64,000 bases of DNA from an uncultured Bacteroidales bacterium (GCA_947644715.1 CANSAP010000001.1:62001-126000), one strand, 5' to 3'. Positions 1 through 9,324 are shown, counted from the first letter of the stretch. The notes: generated by a model not told the origin, from the letters alone. A program made the numbers and translations.

Positions 1-237
1 GACATCATGCTATCCTTCAACATTGAGGAATTTGCAAATCCGGCCACATATTACGGACTGCGCGAAGTCCTGTCAGATCCTTCCGGCACTCCCGGCACAC
101 TATATATGGAACTGACCGACGCCGCCACCGCCCGGCAGATTCGCATCAAGGCCCGCAAGAAGATTTCCATCTCCCGCCGACTGATTACGTACCTCAAAGA
201 AAACGGAATCCCCTTCCGCGTCAATCCGCCAAAATAA
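1..237 (+). CDS. dnaE: DNA polymerase III alpha subunit, C-terminal end (partial)
   Basis: The reading frame is open from the left edge, so this is the tail of a longer gene. The 78 or so visible residues fit the extreme C-terminus of DnaE-type polymerase: a loop with Pro-Gly before a beta strand (GTLYMEL), a basic stretch (RIKARKKISISRR), and a last helix and strand ending in FRVNPPK. This resembles the region after the OB fold that reads 'D...V.L.S......L...L......' in the family. The catalytic PHP and palm domains lie outside the window, so the call rests on a short, weakly conserved segment. A factor-independent terminator follows 60 bases downstream, which agrees with the end of a transcription unit. 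Another large protein with a similar tail cannot be excluded. Confidence 0.5.
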   Translation, partial: DIMLSFNIEEFANPATYYGLREVLSDPSGTPGTLYMELTDAATARQIRIKARKKISISRRLITYLKENGIPFRVNPPK

Positions 238-297
238 GCCCGGTCAGTGCGGCGGCTGACGGCCATCGTAAATTCATACCAAAAAAATTCATATATC

Positions 298-330
298 GGC
301 TCTCCCACAAACCGGAAGAGCCAGTTTTTT
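298..330 (+). terminator. Rho-independent terminator after dnaE
   Basis: Inverted repeat GGCTCT (298-303) and AGAGCC (317-322), extended by partial CC/GG pairing, followed by a run of T. It separates the dnaE tail from the citrate lyase operon. Apart from this and the citD promoter, the 238-590 gap shows no credible gene. Confidence 0.7.
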
Positions 331-449
331 CATTCCGCAACATCATTGTAACATTATGCGCAATCAAAGGCATAGCATACCCACTGAACGTGCTATTACA
401 TCTTGCATACTGAGAGCGAAGTCCGGATAAAAATTTTGTCGATTTTCTT

Positions 450-479
450 TTTGTATATTAAAAAAAGTCCTTACCTTTG
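450..479 (+). promoter_or_regulatory. Bacteroidetes-type promoter of the citrate operon
   Basis: TTTG at 450-453 and TACCTTTG at 472-479 with an 18-base spacer match the Bacteroidetes sigma-ABfr consensus (TTTG / TAnnTTTG). Transcription would start near 486, leaving a leader of about 100 bases before citD. That leader contains AACCGGAATTCGGTT, which can form a small hairpin, so leader-level regulation is possible but unproven. Confidence 0.7.
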
Positions 480-590
480 CCCCCGTAAAGAATGTGTTTG
501 GGACTAAAATGAATCCCTCTTGCGCGAAACCGGAATTCGGTTTAATTCCAACCACACTCAAAGACCTACCTTAAATCTACACCTCTTTCT

Positions 591-872
591 ATGGAACTTC
601 AAAACTCCTATGCGGGCACCTTGGAGTCCGGCGACATCCTTGTGATGATTTCCCCGGCCAAGAATCCCGGACTTACAATCAATCTCCAAAGCACTGTGGC
701 GCTCCAATTCGGCCGCCAGATTCGCAATGTGATTGAACAGACCCTCACCGAGATGGGCGTGACTGACGCCACAGTTGATGCCACTGACAAGGGGGCCCTC
801 GACTGCACCATCCGTGCACGTGTGACCGCAGCAGCCGTGCGCGCCACAGGCAAAGATGTGTGGGCTGACTGA
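591..872 (+). CDS. citD: Citrate lyase acyl carrier protein (gamma subunit)
   Basis: This 93-residue protein is the carrier subunit that holds the phosphoribosyl-dephospho-CoA prosthetic group of citrate lyase. The signature AGTLESGD is present, and Ser13 aligns with the modified Ser14 of the E. coli protein. A second conserved block, DKGALDCTIRARV, follows near residue 64. The length is normal for the family. It is the first gene of citD-citE-citF-citX-citCG, all on the same strand with short gaps or overlaps, so the subunits and their maturation enzymes are made together. It has its own Bacteroidetes-type promoter about 110 bases upstream. In the cytoplasm the acetyl-loaded carrier shuttles between the alpha and beta subunits. 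Confidence 0.95.
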   Translation: MELQNSYAGTLESGDILVMISPAKNPGLTINLQSTVALQFGRQIRNVIEQTLTEMGVTDATVDATDKGALDCTIRARVTAAAVRATGKDVWAD

Positions 873-903
873 TTCCCTCTCTAACCTTAAAACAAACCCT
901 GAC

Positions 904-1794
904 ATGGACAGACTCAGAAGAACAATGATGTTCGTCCCGGGCAACAACCCGGCGATGATGCAGGACGCATATATCTACCATCCCGACTCAATAATGCTCG
1001 ACCTTGAAGACTCCGTCTCAATGGCCGAAAAGGATGCTGCGCGTCTGCTGGTGTACAACGCATTGAAAACCATTGACTACGGCAACACTGAGATGGTGGT
1101 GCGCATAAACCCCCTCTCCACCCCCTACGGCAAGAAAGACATTGAAGCCGTAGTAAAGGCCGGAGTGCATGTAATTCGTATGCCCAAGACCGAGACCGCC
1201 GAAGAGGTTGTGGAGGTTGAGCGTGAAATCGAACGTGTGGAAAAGGAACTCGGTTGCGTGGGACGCACTCAGATTATGGCTGCTATTGAAAGCGCCCTTG
1301 GCATCTGCAACGCCTACGCTATCGCTACCGCATCCAAGCGCATGATGGGTATCGCCCTTGGCGCTGAGGACTACTGCGCCAACCTCAAGACCCAGCGTTC
1401 AAAAGGTGGAGATGAACTGCGCCTGGCTCGTGAGACCATCGTTGTCGCTGCCCGCGCCGCCGGCATTGCCGCCCTCGACACTGTCTACTCCAACCTCAAC
1501 GACATGGAGACCTTCCGCGCCGAAGTGGAATTCATCAAGACCCTCGGCTTCGACGGCAAGTCAATCATCAACCCCCGCCAAATTGAGGTGGTCAACGAAG
1601 TGTTCGCTCCCACTCAAAAAGAGATTGACAAGGCTCTCACAATCATTGCCGCCATCAAGGAGGCTGAGAAGAAAGGCTCAGGCGTAATCGCCGTCAACGG
1701 CAAAATGGTTGACCGCCCCGTGGTTATCCGCGCCGAACGCACTATTGAGCTCGCCAAGGCATCAGGAATTCTTAAAGAGGAGGATATCAAATGA
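904..1794 (+). CDS. citE: Citrate lyase beta subunit (citryl-ACP lyase)
   Basis: CitE cleaves citryl-ACP to oxaloacetate and acetyl-ACP. The 296-residue protein belongs to the HpcH/HpaI-CitE TIM-barrel family: RTMMFVPGNNP at the N-terminus, the metal-site segment MLDLEDSV near residue 36, RINPL, MAAIESA and LGAEDYC. The start at 904 gives the canonical MDRLRRTMMFVPG opening; the frame is open further upstream (from 856), but those codons precede the conserved start and overlap the end of citD. The stop overlaps the citF start (ATGA at 1791-1794), pointing to translational coupling. Family length is about 290-300 residues, so the gene appears complete. Confidence 0.95.
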   Translation: MDRLRRTMMFVPGNNPAMMQDAYIYHPDSIMLDLEDSVSMAEKDAARLLVYNALKTIDYGNTEMVVRINPLSTPYGKKDIEAVVKAGVHVIRMPKTETAEEVVEVEREIERVEKELGCVGRTQIMAAIESALGICNAYAIATASKRMMGIALGAEDYCANLKTQRSKGGDELRLARETIVVAARAAGIAALDTVYSNLNDMETFRAEVEFIKTLGFDGKSIINPRQIEVVNEVFAPTQKEIDKALTIIAAIKEAEKKGSGVIAVNGKMVDRPVVIRAERTIELAKASGILKEEDIK

Positions 1795-3329
1795 ATACCA
1801 TAGCAGACCGCAATAAAGACATAGCCGCAGCTGCGGCCAAATTGGGCAAGAGCACCTATAATGACTCAGCCTATAAGAAAGTTCCCACTGAGCGCAAACT
1901 CCGCCAGCAGGAGTCACCCAAACTCGCAACCCTCGAAGAGGCTGTCCGCAAGTCAGGACTGAAGGATGGCATGACCATCTCTTTCCATCATCACTTCCGC
2001 GGAGGTGACAAGGTGGTCAACATGGTTGTAGACAAGCTGGCCGAAATGGGCTTCAAGGATTTGCACTTGGCCGCGTCCAGCCTCTCTGACGTTCATGCCC
2101 CGCTCATCACTCACATCAAGAACGGTGTGATTACCCGCATCTCCACCTCCGGACTGCGCGGCGAGCTGGCAAAAGAGATTTCTCACGGCCTGATGAAGGA
2201 ACCCGTTGTGTTCCGCAGCCATGGTGGTCGCGGCAGTGCAATCGCCACAGGCGACCTCCACATTGATGTGGCATTCCTTGGTGCTCCCTCTTCCGACCCT
2301 CTCGGCAATGCATGCGGTTACTCCCGTTCTGAGAACGCGAAGAGCATATGCGGCTCCCTCGGCTACGCCCTGCCCGATGCCCGCTATGCCGACAAGGTTG
2401 TGATTATAACCGACGACCTCGTGCCCTACCCCAATACTCCCAACTCCATCTCCGAGCGCGACGTGGACTTCGTGGTTGTGGCCGATTCCGTAGGCGATTC
2501 ATCGAAGATTTCCTCCGGCGCAATCCGCGACACAAAGAATCCCCGCGACATACTGCTCGCCCAACAGGCCGCCAAGGTTATAATCAACAGCGGTTATTTC
2601 AAAGATGGCTTCTCAATTCAGACCGGTTCCGGCGGTGCATCCCTGGCCGCAGTGAAGTTCCTGCGCGAGAGCATGATTGAGAAGGGCATCGTGGCCGACT
2701 TCGCCCTCGGCGGCATCACGGCTCACATGGTGAAACTCCACGAGGAGGGTCTCATCAAGCGTCTCATTGACGTTCAGAGCTTCGACAAAGTTGCAGCTGA
2801 AAGTCTCAAGAGCAACCCCATGCACAAGGAGGTAAGCGCCAACGAATATGCATCGGCTGATGAGCCGGGTTCCGCCGTGCACTACCTGGACATCGTTATC
2901 CTCTCAGCCCTTGAGGTGGACGTTAACTTCAATGTCAACGTGCTCGTAGGCAGCGACGGTATCATCCGCGGTGCCATCGGCGGCCACCCCGACACAGCCG
3001 CTGACTCGGCTCTCTCAATCATTGTATGCCCGCTGTTGCGCGGCCGCATCCCCTGCGTGGTGGATGAAGTGACCACTCTCATCACCCCCGGTTCAAGCGT
3101 TGACGTGATTGTTACCGAGTATGGCATTGCCGTTAATCCCGGTCGTCCCGAGCTGGCCGAGACCCTTAAGGCAGCCGGCCTGAACATTGTGGACATCCAT
3201 GACCTGAAGAATCGCGCAGCCGCCACAATCGGCGCTGCCGATCCCCTCCCCTTCGGCGATAAAGTCGTGGGTGTGGTCATGAACCGCGACGGCTCCGTAA
3301 TGGACGTAATCCGCAACATTGAGGAATAA
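1791..3329 (+). CDS. citF: Citrate lyase alpha subunit (citrate:acetyl-ACP transferase)
   Basis: CitF exchanges acetyl for citrate on the carrier protein, giving citryl-ACP plus acetate. At 512 residues it has normal length for the CoA-transferase-like alpha subunit. Recognisable blocks are DGMTISFHHHFRGGDKVVN (about 59-77), LGAPSSDPLGNACGY, GGITAHMVKL and the C-terminal VTEYGIAVNPGRPEL followed by GDKVVGVVMNRDGSVMDV. It starts inside the last codons of citE (ATGA overlap) and is followed 24 bases later by citX. Together with CitD and CitE it forms the cytoplasmic ATP-independent lyase that splits citrate to acetate and oxaloacetate. Confidence 0.96.
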   Translation: MNTIADRNKDIAAAAAKLGKSTYNDSAYKKVPTERKLRQQESPKLATLEEAVRKSGLKDGMTISFHHHFRGGDKVVNMVVDKLAEMGFKDLHLAASSLSDVHAPLITHIKNGVITRISTSGLRGELAKEISHGLMKEPVVFRSHGGRGSAIATGDLHIDVAFLGAPSSDPLGNACGYSRSENAKSICGSLGYALPDARYADKVVIITDDLVPYPNTPNSISERDVDFVVVADSVGDSSKISSGAIRDTKNPRDILLAQQAAKVIINSGYFKDGFSIQTGSGGASLAAVKFLRESMIEKGIVADFALGGITAHMVKLHEEGLIKRLIDVQSFDKVAAESLKSNPMHKEVSANEYASADEPGSAVHYLDIVILSALEVDVNFNVNVLVGSDGIIRGAIGGHPDTAADSALSIIVCPLLRGRIPCVVDEVTTLITPGSSVDVIVTEYGIAVNPGRPELAETLKAAGLNIVDIHDLKNRAAATIGAADPLPFGDKVVGVVMNRDGSVMDVIRNIEE

Positions 3330-3353
3330 TCCCCAAAAACAAATCCCAACCGA

Positions 3354-3860
3354 ATGACACTCCGTCCCGTAACATTGCCGGAGCTTCTCGAAAGTCGCGA
3401 CCGACGCCGTGCGCGGCAGCAGCAATGGCTGCGCCGTGAAGGCTCTCTGCTCGTGCTGACTATCGTGATGCCCGGCAACGTTAAGCGGGACGAACTGTCT
3501 TTGGCTGCCGCCGAAGCCGCTGTGGGCGGGCTGCGAACCGCGTTTCAAAACCATATCCTTGAGTTTGAGGAGTTTGATTTATTCACCGGATTCGAGGCTT
3601 TTGCCCGCATTGCTCTCACTCCCGAGGAGACAAAACGCATCGCTTGTGGCATTGAAGACACTCACCCGCTCGGCAGGCTCTTCGATATTGATGTGATTGA
3701 CCCGCAAGGGATGCCGCTTTCGCGCACCACCTTGGGTATTGCCCCCCGCAAATGCCTGATGTGCGACAACGATGCCCGCGTGTGCATGCGCAGCGGCGCT
3801 CATTCCTACACCGACTTGCGTGCCCACATTGCAAGCATGATTAATCATTACCACCCATGA
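3354..3860 (+). CDS. citX: Apo-citrate lyase phosphoribosyl-dephospho-CoA transferase
   Basis: CitX transfers the triphosphoribosyl-dephospho-CoA precursor to the serine of CitD. The 168-residue protein shows the CitX signature RKCLMCDNDARVCMRS near residues 123-138, followed by HSYTDL, and an N-terminal 'LLESRDRRRARQQ' segment typical of the family. It sits between citF and the citC-citG fusion and overlaps the latter by four bases (ATGA). In some bacteria, such as Haemophilus, CitX is fused to CitG; here CitX is free and CitG is fused to CitC instead. Confidence 0.92.
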   Translation: MTLRPVTLPELLESRDRRRARQQQWLRREGSLLVLTIVMPGNVKRDELSLAAAEAAVGGLRTAFQNHILEFEEFDLFTGFEAFARIALTPEETKRIACGIEDTHPLGRLFDIDVIDPQGMPLSRTTLGIAPRKCLMCDNDARVCMRSGAHSYTDLRAHIASMINHYHP

Positions 3861-5593
3861 CAACCACCGAAACCCGCCAACTGCATCTTCAACTCCCGGC
3901 TCATAAGCGCGCCGTGGAGGCACTTCTGCGGGACGCGGGGTTGCGACTCGACCCGGTTGATATATACATCGGAGTCTTTGACTTCGACGACAATCTGATT
4001 GGGGGCGCCGGCCTGAAAGGTAATGTGATTAAATGTGTGGCCGTCAGCGAAGAGGCTCGCGGACTTGATATCACCGGCAGTCTTATATCCCGTCTCCGCA
4101 CAGAAGCTGCTCAAGAAGGCATAACCGATCTCTTCCTCTTCACTAAACCCGAGAATGAATCAGTGTTCCGGTCGCTGGCTTTCCATACCGTAGGCCGTGC
4201 GCCGAAGGCTATCCTCATGGAGACTAACCCGCGAGGCATATCATCCTATTGCAACTATCTGCGGTCACTCCGGCGTCCCGGCTCCTGCGGTGCCATTGTA
4301 ATGAATTGCAATCCATTCACCAAAGGGCATCGTTACCTGATAGAGCAAGCCGCCGGGCAAGTGGATAACCTCTATGTAATTCCGGTGAAGGAAGATGCCT
4401 CGGAATACAGCTATGCCGAACGCCGCGAGATGATAGCAGCCGGATGCCGCGACCTGGAGAATGTGACTGTCTGCGAAGGAAGTCCCTATGCCATCTCGCG
4501 CGCGACATTCCCTGACTACTTCATCAAAAATCTTGATGAGGCCACCGACGCATCCATCCTGCTTGACCTCGACATCTTCTCCTCCCATATTGCCCCCGCA
4601 CTGGGCACCACCATCCGCTTTGCCGGATCTGAACCTGCCGATGCATTAACCCGGCGTTATAACTCTATGATGCAAAGCCGGTTGCCCGACTTTCGCGAAA
4701 TAGAGCGACTTTCCTGCGGCTCCGAGGCTATCTCTGCATCACGAGTCAGAGAGCTTATTGCAACCTTCAACCTTCAGGATGCTATACCTCTGCTCCACCC
4801 TTCATCTCTCCCTATCATTCTGGCGCATGAAGCCGCCCGCGCACTGATGGCCGAACTGCACTGCACCCCGAAACCGGGTCTTGTGGATGAAGCAGACGCG
4901 GGCGCGCACACTGACATGACCCTGCCGCTAATGGAGCGGAGCATACAGGCGATTCGCCCCTATTTCAGTATCATAGCACGCGAGGCATTGGCTCCGGCTT
5001 CGCGCCTGCAACAAATCGGAGCCGATGCTGAACAGGCAATGCTGTCGGCCACAGGTGGCGTAAACACCCACAAAGGTGCAATCTTCTCAATGAGCCTGGC
5101 AATCGCTGCCTTTATGCGGCTGCTCAGCTCCGGCTCAAAACCCACCGCAGAATCCATTTGCGCGGAAATAAGCAGAATCGCCTCCGATATTCCCCGCCCG
5201 AAGGGGACACACGGGCAAAGCGTGACCCGGCGCTACGGTGTTCCGGGAGCGCTTGAAACAGCCCGTAGCGGATATCCGGAGCTGGCCGCAGATTGGCTCC
5301 CGTTCCTCATCTCCGGCTCAGGCGACGCTCTGCACCGGACTCTGCTGCGCATAATGTCCTCACTGGATGACTCCAACGTGATTCACCGCGCCGGTCTCTC
5401 CGGAGCCGAATATGTTAAACAGCAGGCTCAACAGCTGCTCGACAATTATTCCCACACCGGAATGAAAACCCTTAACCGTGATTTCATTGCCCGGAACATA
5501 TCACCCGGAGGTGCAGCCGACATGCTTGCCCTCACCCTGCTTTTCCGCACATTGTGCGGCGAAGCTGCATCACATGACAAACCTAAACTCTAA
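3857..5593 (+). CDS. Fused citrate lyase ligase (CitC) and triphosphoribosyl-dephospho-CoA synthase (CitG)
   Basis: This 578-residue protein combines two maturation enzymes. Residues about 1-130 are a GNAT-like domain (IYIGVFDFDDNLIGGAGL) as in CitC. Residues about 140-325 are the CitC nucleotidyltransferase domain with GAIVMNCNPFTKGH and, later, a GSEAISASRVREL block like the ISxSxVR motif. This part acetylates the CitD prosthetic group using ATP and acetate. From about residue 325 the sequence is CitG-like: HEAARALMAELHCTPKPGLVD, GGVNTHKGAIFS, KGTHGQSV, which makes the prosthetic-group precursor from ATP and dephospho-CoA. The frame is continuous with no internal stop or likely restart, so the fusion appears real. 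The ATGA overlap with citX suggests coupled translation. Confidence 0.88.
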   Translation: MTTTETRQLHLQLPAHKRAVEALLRDAGLRLDPVDIYIGVFDFDDNLIGGAGLKGNVIKCVAVSEEARGLDITGSLISRLRTEAAQEGITDLFLFTKPENESVFRSLAFHTVGRAPKAILMETNPRGISSYCNYLRSLRRPGSCGAIVMNCNPFTKGHRYLIEQAAGQVDNLYVIPVKEDASEYSYAERREMIAAGCRDLENVTVCEGSPYAISRATFPDYFIKNLDEATDASILLDLDIFSSHIAPALGTTIRFAGSEPADALTRRYNSMMQSRLPDFREIERLSCGSEAISASRVRELIATFNLQDAIPLLHPSSLPIILAHEAARALMAELHCTPKPGLVDEADAGAHTDMTLPLMERSIQAIRPYFSIIAREALAPASRLQQIGADAEQAMLSATGGVNTHKGAIFSMSLAIAAFMRLLSSGSKPTAESICAEISRIASDIPRPKGTHGQSVTRRYGVPGALETARSGYPELAADWLPFLISGSGDALHRTLLRIMSSLDDSNVIHRAGLSGAEYVKQQAQQLLDNYSHTGMKTLNRDFIARNISPGGAADMLALTLLFRTLCGEAASHDKPKL

Positions 5594-5618
5594 ACCATAA
5601 ATCTAAATTCAAGACACC

Positions 5619-7862
5619 ATGGTAACACTCAATGAAAAAGGCGTTTATCTGATCGGCGGCAAACAAATAGCCACCGACACCAACGGACTTCCTTCCCCCG
5701 ACGAAGCCCGCGAGAACACCATCACTTACGGCATCCTCCGCAGCCACGATGTGGAAGATGGCAAGGGCGACAAGATGAAAATCAAGTTTGATGCCATGAT
5801 GAGCCACGACATAACCTACGTGGGCATCATCCAGACTGCCCGCGCATCCGGCCTGGAGAAATTCCCCATCCCTTATGCCATGACCAACTGCCACAACTCT
5901 CTGTGCGCCGTAGGTGGCACCATCAATGAGGATGACCATGTGTTCGGTCTCTCCGCAGCAAAGAAATATGGCGGCATCTACGTGCCCGCCAACCAAGCCG
6001 TTATCCACCAGTATGCCCGCGAGGCTATGGTGAAGTGCGGCAACATGATTCTCGGCTCCGACTCCCACACCCGCTACGGTTCTCTCGGCAACATGGGTGT
6101 CGGCGAAGGTGGCGGCGAGCTCGTTAAGCAGCTGCTCAAAAACACTTGGGACATCAATAAGCCCGAGGTAGTGCTCGTATGGTTGGAAGGCGCTCCCCGC
6201 ATGGGTATCGGTCCCCACGACGTAGCCATCTCTCTCGTAAAGGCCGTGTTTGACAACGGCTTCGTAAAGAATAAAGTGCTCGAATTTGCCGGTCCCGGTG
6301 TGAAGAACCTTCCCATCGACTTCCGTAACGGCATCGACATCATGACCACCGAGACCACCTGTCTCTCCTCCATCTGGGTGACCGATGCGGAGGTTAAGCA
6401 TCACTACGAGCTGCATGGCCGCCCCGAAGACTACCGCGAGCTGCAGCCCGGAGAAGTTGCCTACTACGACGGCATGATAACCATTGACCTCTCCAAGCAG
6501 GAATCAATGATTGCTCTCCCCTTCCACCCCTCTAATGCCTATACCATCCACGAACTGCAGGCTGACCCCGAGCGCATCCTGCGCGAAGTTGAGGAGGATG
6601 CACGCAAGCGCTTCGGCGAGAAAATCAGCGTTGACCTCGCAGGCAAGATTAAGGATGGCAAGGTGATGGCCGACCAGGGCATCATCGCCGGCTGCTCAGG
6701 CGGTACTTACGACAACCTCGCTGAGGCTGCCGCTATCCTGAAGGGTGGTTCCGTAGGCAACGACTACTTCACCATCTCCGCCTATCCGCAGAGTGTACCC
6801 GTCTACATGGCTACAACCCGCTCCGGCATTGCCGAGGAGCTGCTTGAGGCAGGCGTAGTTATCAAGCCCGCATTCTGCGGTCCCTGCTTCGGTGCAGGCG
6901 ATGTGCCCGCCAACAACGGTCTCTCAATCCGCCACACCACCCGCAACTTCCCCAACCGCGAAGGTTCCAAGCCCGGCAACGGCCAGATTTCGCTGGTAGC
7001 CCTGATGGATGCCCGTTCAATCGCCGCTACAGCCGCCAACGGCGGTGTGATTACGGCCGCTACCGATGTGGAATACACCAACGACCACAAGGCTTACGAT
7101 TACGATCCCAAAATCTATGAGCGCCGCGTCTATAACGGCTTCGAGCGTGAACGTCTTGACGAGGAGCTGCGCTACGGCCCCAACATCAAGGACTGGCCCA
7201 AGATGTATCCCATGCAGGAGAACATGCTGCTGGAGCTGGCCGCCGTTATCCATGACCCCGTGACCACCACCGACGAGCTTATTCCTTCAGGCGAAACTTC
7301 ATCCTATCGCTCCAACCCGCTGAAACTCTCGGAGTTCGCACTGTCACGTCGCGTTCCTGAATACGTTGGTCTTTCCAAGCGCATTCAGAAGGAAGACCTC
7401 GAGCGTCGCGAAGGCAAATGCCCCGAAAAGGTGGTTGAAGTGCTTGCCAAGGTAGGCGCCAAGGCTGAAGACACCTCACTCGGTTCATGCGTATTCGCCA
7501 ACCGTCCCGGCGACGGTTCAGCCCGTGAGCAGGCTGCCAGCTGCCAGAAAGTGCTCGGCGGCGATGCCAACATCTGCTATGAGTATGCAACCAAGCGCTA
7601 CCGCTCCAACTGCATCAACTGGGGTATCGTGCCCTTCACTATCTCCAAGGATACCCCGTTCGACTACGTGCCCGGCGACTACGTATTCATCCCCGGAATC
7701 CGCGAGGCAATTCTCTCCGGCAAGGAGGAGGCTGATGCCAAAGTAATCACTCAGGATGGAGTGAAGGACATCAAACTCCACTTCGCCAACCTCACGGCTG
7801 ACGAACGTCAGATTCTTGCCGACGGCTGCCTGATGAACTACTACGCTGCTCAGAAAAAATAA
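5619..7862 (+). CDS. Aconitase-family hydratase (YbhJ-like aconitate hydratase)
   Basis: A 747-residue member of the aconitase superfamily, predicted to interconvert citrate and isocitrate through a 4Fe-4S cluster. The three cluster cysteines are visible: Cys359 in AGCSGGTYDN, and Cys420 and Cys423 in FCGPCFGAGD, matching the 358/421/424 pattern of classical aconitases. Other landmarks are TNCHNSLCAVGGTINEDDH and GSDSHTRYG. The N-terminal half resembles the E. coli YbhJ hydratase group rather than AcnA or AcnB. It follows the citCG gene by 25 bases and precedes icd by 76 bases, so the block likely works on citrate. Substrate is inferred from context and family. Confidence 0.88.
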   Translation: MVTLNEKGVYLIGGKQIATDTNGLPSPDEARENTITYGILRSHDVEDGKGDKMKIKFDAMMSHDITYVGIIQTARASGLEKFPIPYAMTNCHNSLCAVGGTINEDDHVFGLSAAKKYGGIYVPANQAVIHQYAREAMVKCGNMILGSDSHTRYGSLGNMGVGEGGGELVKQLLKNTWDINKPEVVLVWLEGAPRMGIGPHDVAISLVKAVFDNGFVKNKVLEFAGPGVKNLPIDFRNGIDIMTTETTCLSSIWVTDAEVKHHYELHGRPEDYRELQPGEVAYYDGMITIDLSKQESMIALPFHPSNAYTIHELQADPERILREVEEDARKRFGEKISVDLAGKIKDGKVMADQGIIAGCSGGTYDNLAEAAAILKGGSVGNDYFTISAYPQSVPVYMATTRSGIAEELLEAGVVIKPAFCGPCFGAGDVPANNGLSIRHTTRNFPNREGSKPGNGQISLVALMDARSIAATAANGGVITAATDVEYTNDHKAYDYDPKIYERRVYNGFERERLDEELRYGPNIKDWPKMYPMQENMLLELAAVIHDPVTTTDELIPSGETSSYRSNPLKLSEFALSRRVPEYVGLSKRIQKEDLERREGKCPEKVVEVLAKVGAKAEDTSLGSCVFANRPGDGSAREQAASCQKVLGGDANICYEYATKRYRSNCINWGIVPFTISKDTPFDYVPGDYVFIPGIREAILSGKEEADAKVITQDGVKDIKLHFANLTADERQILADGCLMNYYAAQKK

Positions 7863-7938
7863 TCACTCCCCAGTGCTCTTTCCTCTCTCCCTCCTTTAAT
7901 TGTTAAACCTTTTCTAATCTAAAAATACAACTTTCACC

Positions 7939-9147
7939 ATGGAAAAGATTAAAATGACCACTCCCCTCGTGGAGATGGATGGCGACGAAATGACCCGCAT
8001 CCTTTGGAAGATGATCAAGGACGAACTCATCCTCCCCTTCGTTGACCTCAAGACTGAATACTACGACCTCGGCCTGCCCAAGCGCGATGAGACTCGCGAC
8101 CAAATTACTGTGGAGGCAGCTGAAGCCACCAAGAAATATGGCGTGGCTGTGAAGTGTGCCACCATCACTCCCAACGCACAGCGCATGGACGAATACAAGC
8201 TCCATGAGATGTGGAAGAGCCCCAACGGCACTATCCGTTCACTGCTTGACGGCACAGTATTCCGCGCTCCCATCACCATTCCCTCCATCAAACCTGCCGT
8301 GCGCAACTGGGAGAAGCCCATCACCATCGCCCGTCACGCTTACGGCGACGTTTACAAAAGCGTTGAAATCCGCGTGAACGAACCCGGCACCGCCAAGATG
8401 GTATTCGACGGCAAGGATGGCCAGAAAGAAGAGGTTATCATCCACGAGTTCAAAGGTCCCGGCGTACTTCAGGGTATGCACAACACCGACAAGTCAATCC
8501 GCTCCTTCGCTCACGCCTGCTTCAAGTTCGCCATCGACACCAAGCAGGATCTCTGGTTCTCAACCAAGGATACCATCTCCAAGAAGTATGACGGCACTTT
8601 CCGCAAAATCTTTGAAGAGGTTTATGAGGAATACCGCGCCAAGTTCGAAGAGCTGGGTCTGGAGTTCTTCTACACACTGATTGACGACGCCGTGGCTCGC
8701 GTAATCCGCAGCAAGGGTGGCTACATCTGGGCCTGCAAGAACTATGACGGCGACGTTATGAGCGACATGGTTTCCACAGCGTTCGGTTCATTGGCCATGA
8801 TGACCTCCGTGCTCGTAAGCCCCGACGGTAAATACGAGTATGAGGCAGCCCATGGCACCGTGACCCGCCACTACTACAAGTACCTCAAGGGCGAGGACAC
8901 CTCCACCAACCCCATGGCAACCATCTTCGCCTGGAGTGGCGCTCTGCGCAAGCGTGGCGAAATGGACTCCCTGCCCGAGTTGGTGAACTATGCCGAGCAG
9001 CTCGAAGCTGCTTGCTACGAGACCCTGAATGCCGGCATCGTGACCAAAGATCTTGCAGGCCTCATGGAGGGTGTTACCCCCACCGTAGTCAACTCCGAAG
9101 GCTTCATGAAAGCCATTCGCGAGCGTCTTGACGCACGCATGAAGTAA
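7939..9147 (+). CDS. icd: NADP-dependent isocitrate dehydrogenase (eukaryotic-like type II)
   Basis: This 402-residue enzyme oxidatively decarboxylates isocitrate to 2-oxoglutarate in the cytoplasm. It is the subfamily II (animal IDH1/2-like) form: PLVEMDGDEMTRILW at the N-terminus, CATITPNAQRMDEY, the substrate block SPNGTIRSLLDGTVFRAPI, YDGDVMSDM, and AAHGTVTRHYYKYLKG near the C-terminus. Length fits the family (about 400-415). It closes the citrate gene block and is followed by a strong terminator, so it is probably the last gene of that unit. It would supply 2-oxoglutarate and NADPH for glutamate synthesis. Confidence 0.96.
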   Translation: MEKIKMTTPLVEMDGDEMTRILWKMIKDELILPFVDLKTEYYDLGLPKRDETRDQITVEAAEATKKYGVAVKCATITPNAQRMDEYKLHEMWKSPNGTIRSLLDGTVFRAPITIPSIKPAVRNWEKPITIARHAYGDVYKSVEIRVNEPGTAKMVFDGKDGQKEEVIIHEFKGPGVLQGMHNTDKSIRSFAHACFKFAIDTKQDLWFSTKDTISKKYDGTFRKIFEEVYEEYRAKFEELGLEFFYTLIDDAVARVIRSKGGYIWACKNYDGDVMSDMVSTAFGSLAMMTSVLVSPDGKYEYEAAHGTVTRHYYKYLKGEDTSTNPMATIFAWSGALRKRGEMDSLPELVNYAEQLEAACYETLNAGIVTKDLAGLMEGVTPTVVNSEGFMKAIRERLDARMK

Positions 9148-9212
9148 AAGCGTGGCTATGCGCTGACACTCAACACTTTTCCCGATTGGTTTTTACTACA
9201 ATCCTACTTCAC

Positions 9213-9247
9213 GAGGGCATCTCTTTTTAGAGATGCCCTCTTTCTTT
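9213..9247 (+). terminator. Rho-independent terminator after icd
   Basis: Perfect 11-bp stem GAGGGCATCTC (9213-9223) / GAGATGCCCTC (9230-9240) with a TTTTTA loop and a T-rich tail (TTTCTTTG). Confidence 0.9.
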
Positions 9248-9324
9248 GCTTTTAGGCGACAATAGAGCATACTCACTTTTAGGTATTTTGACCGGCCAAG
9301 GCTGTCCATAATGGATAAATTTAG

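Noticed and set aside
364-561. 65-codon minus-strand open frame in the citD leader
   Set aside because: It crosses the citD promoter, has no homology features and no ribosome-binding context.
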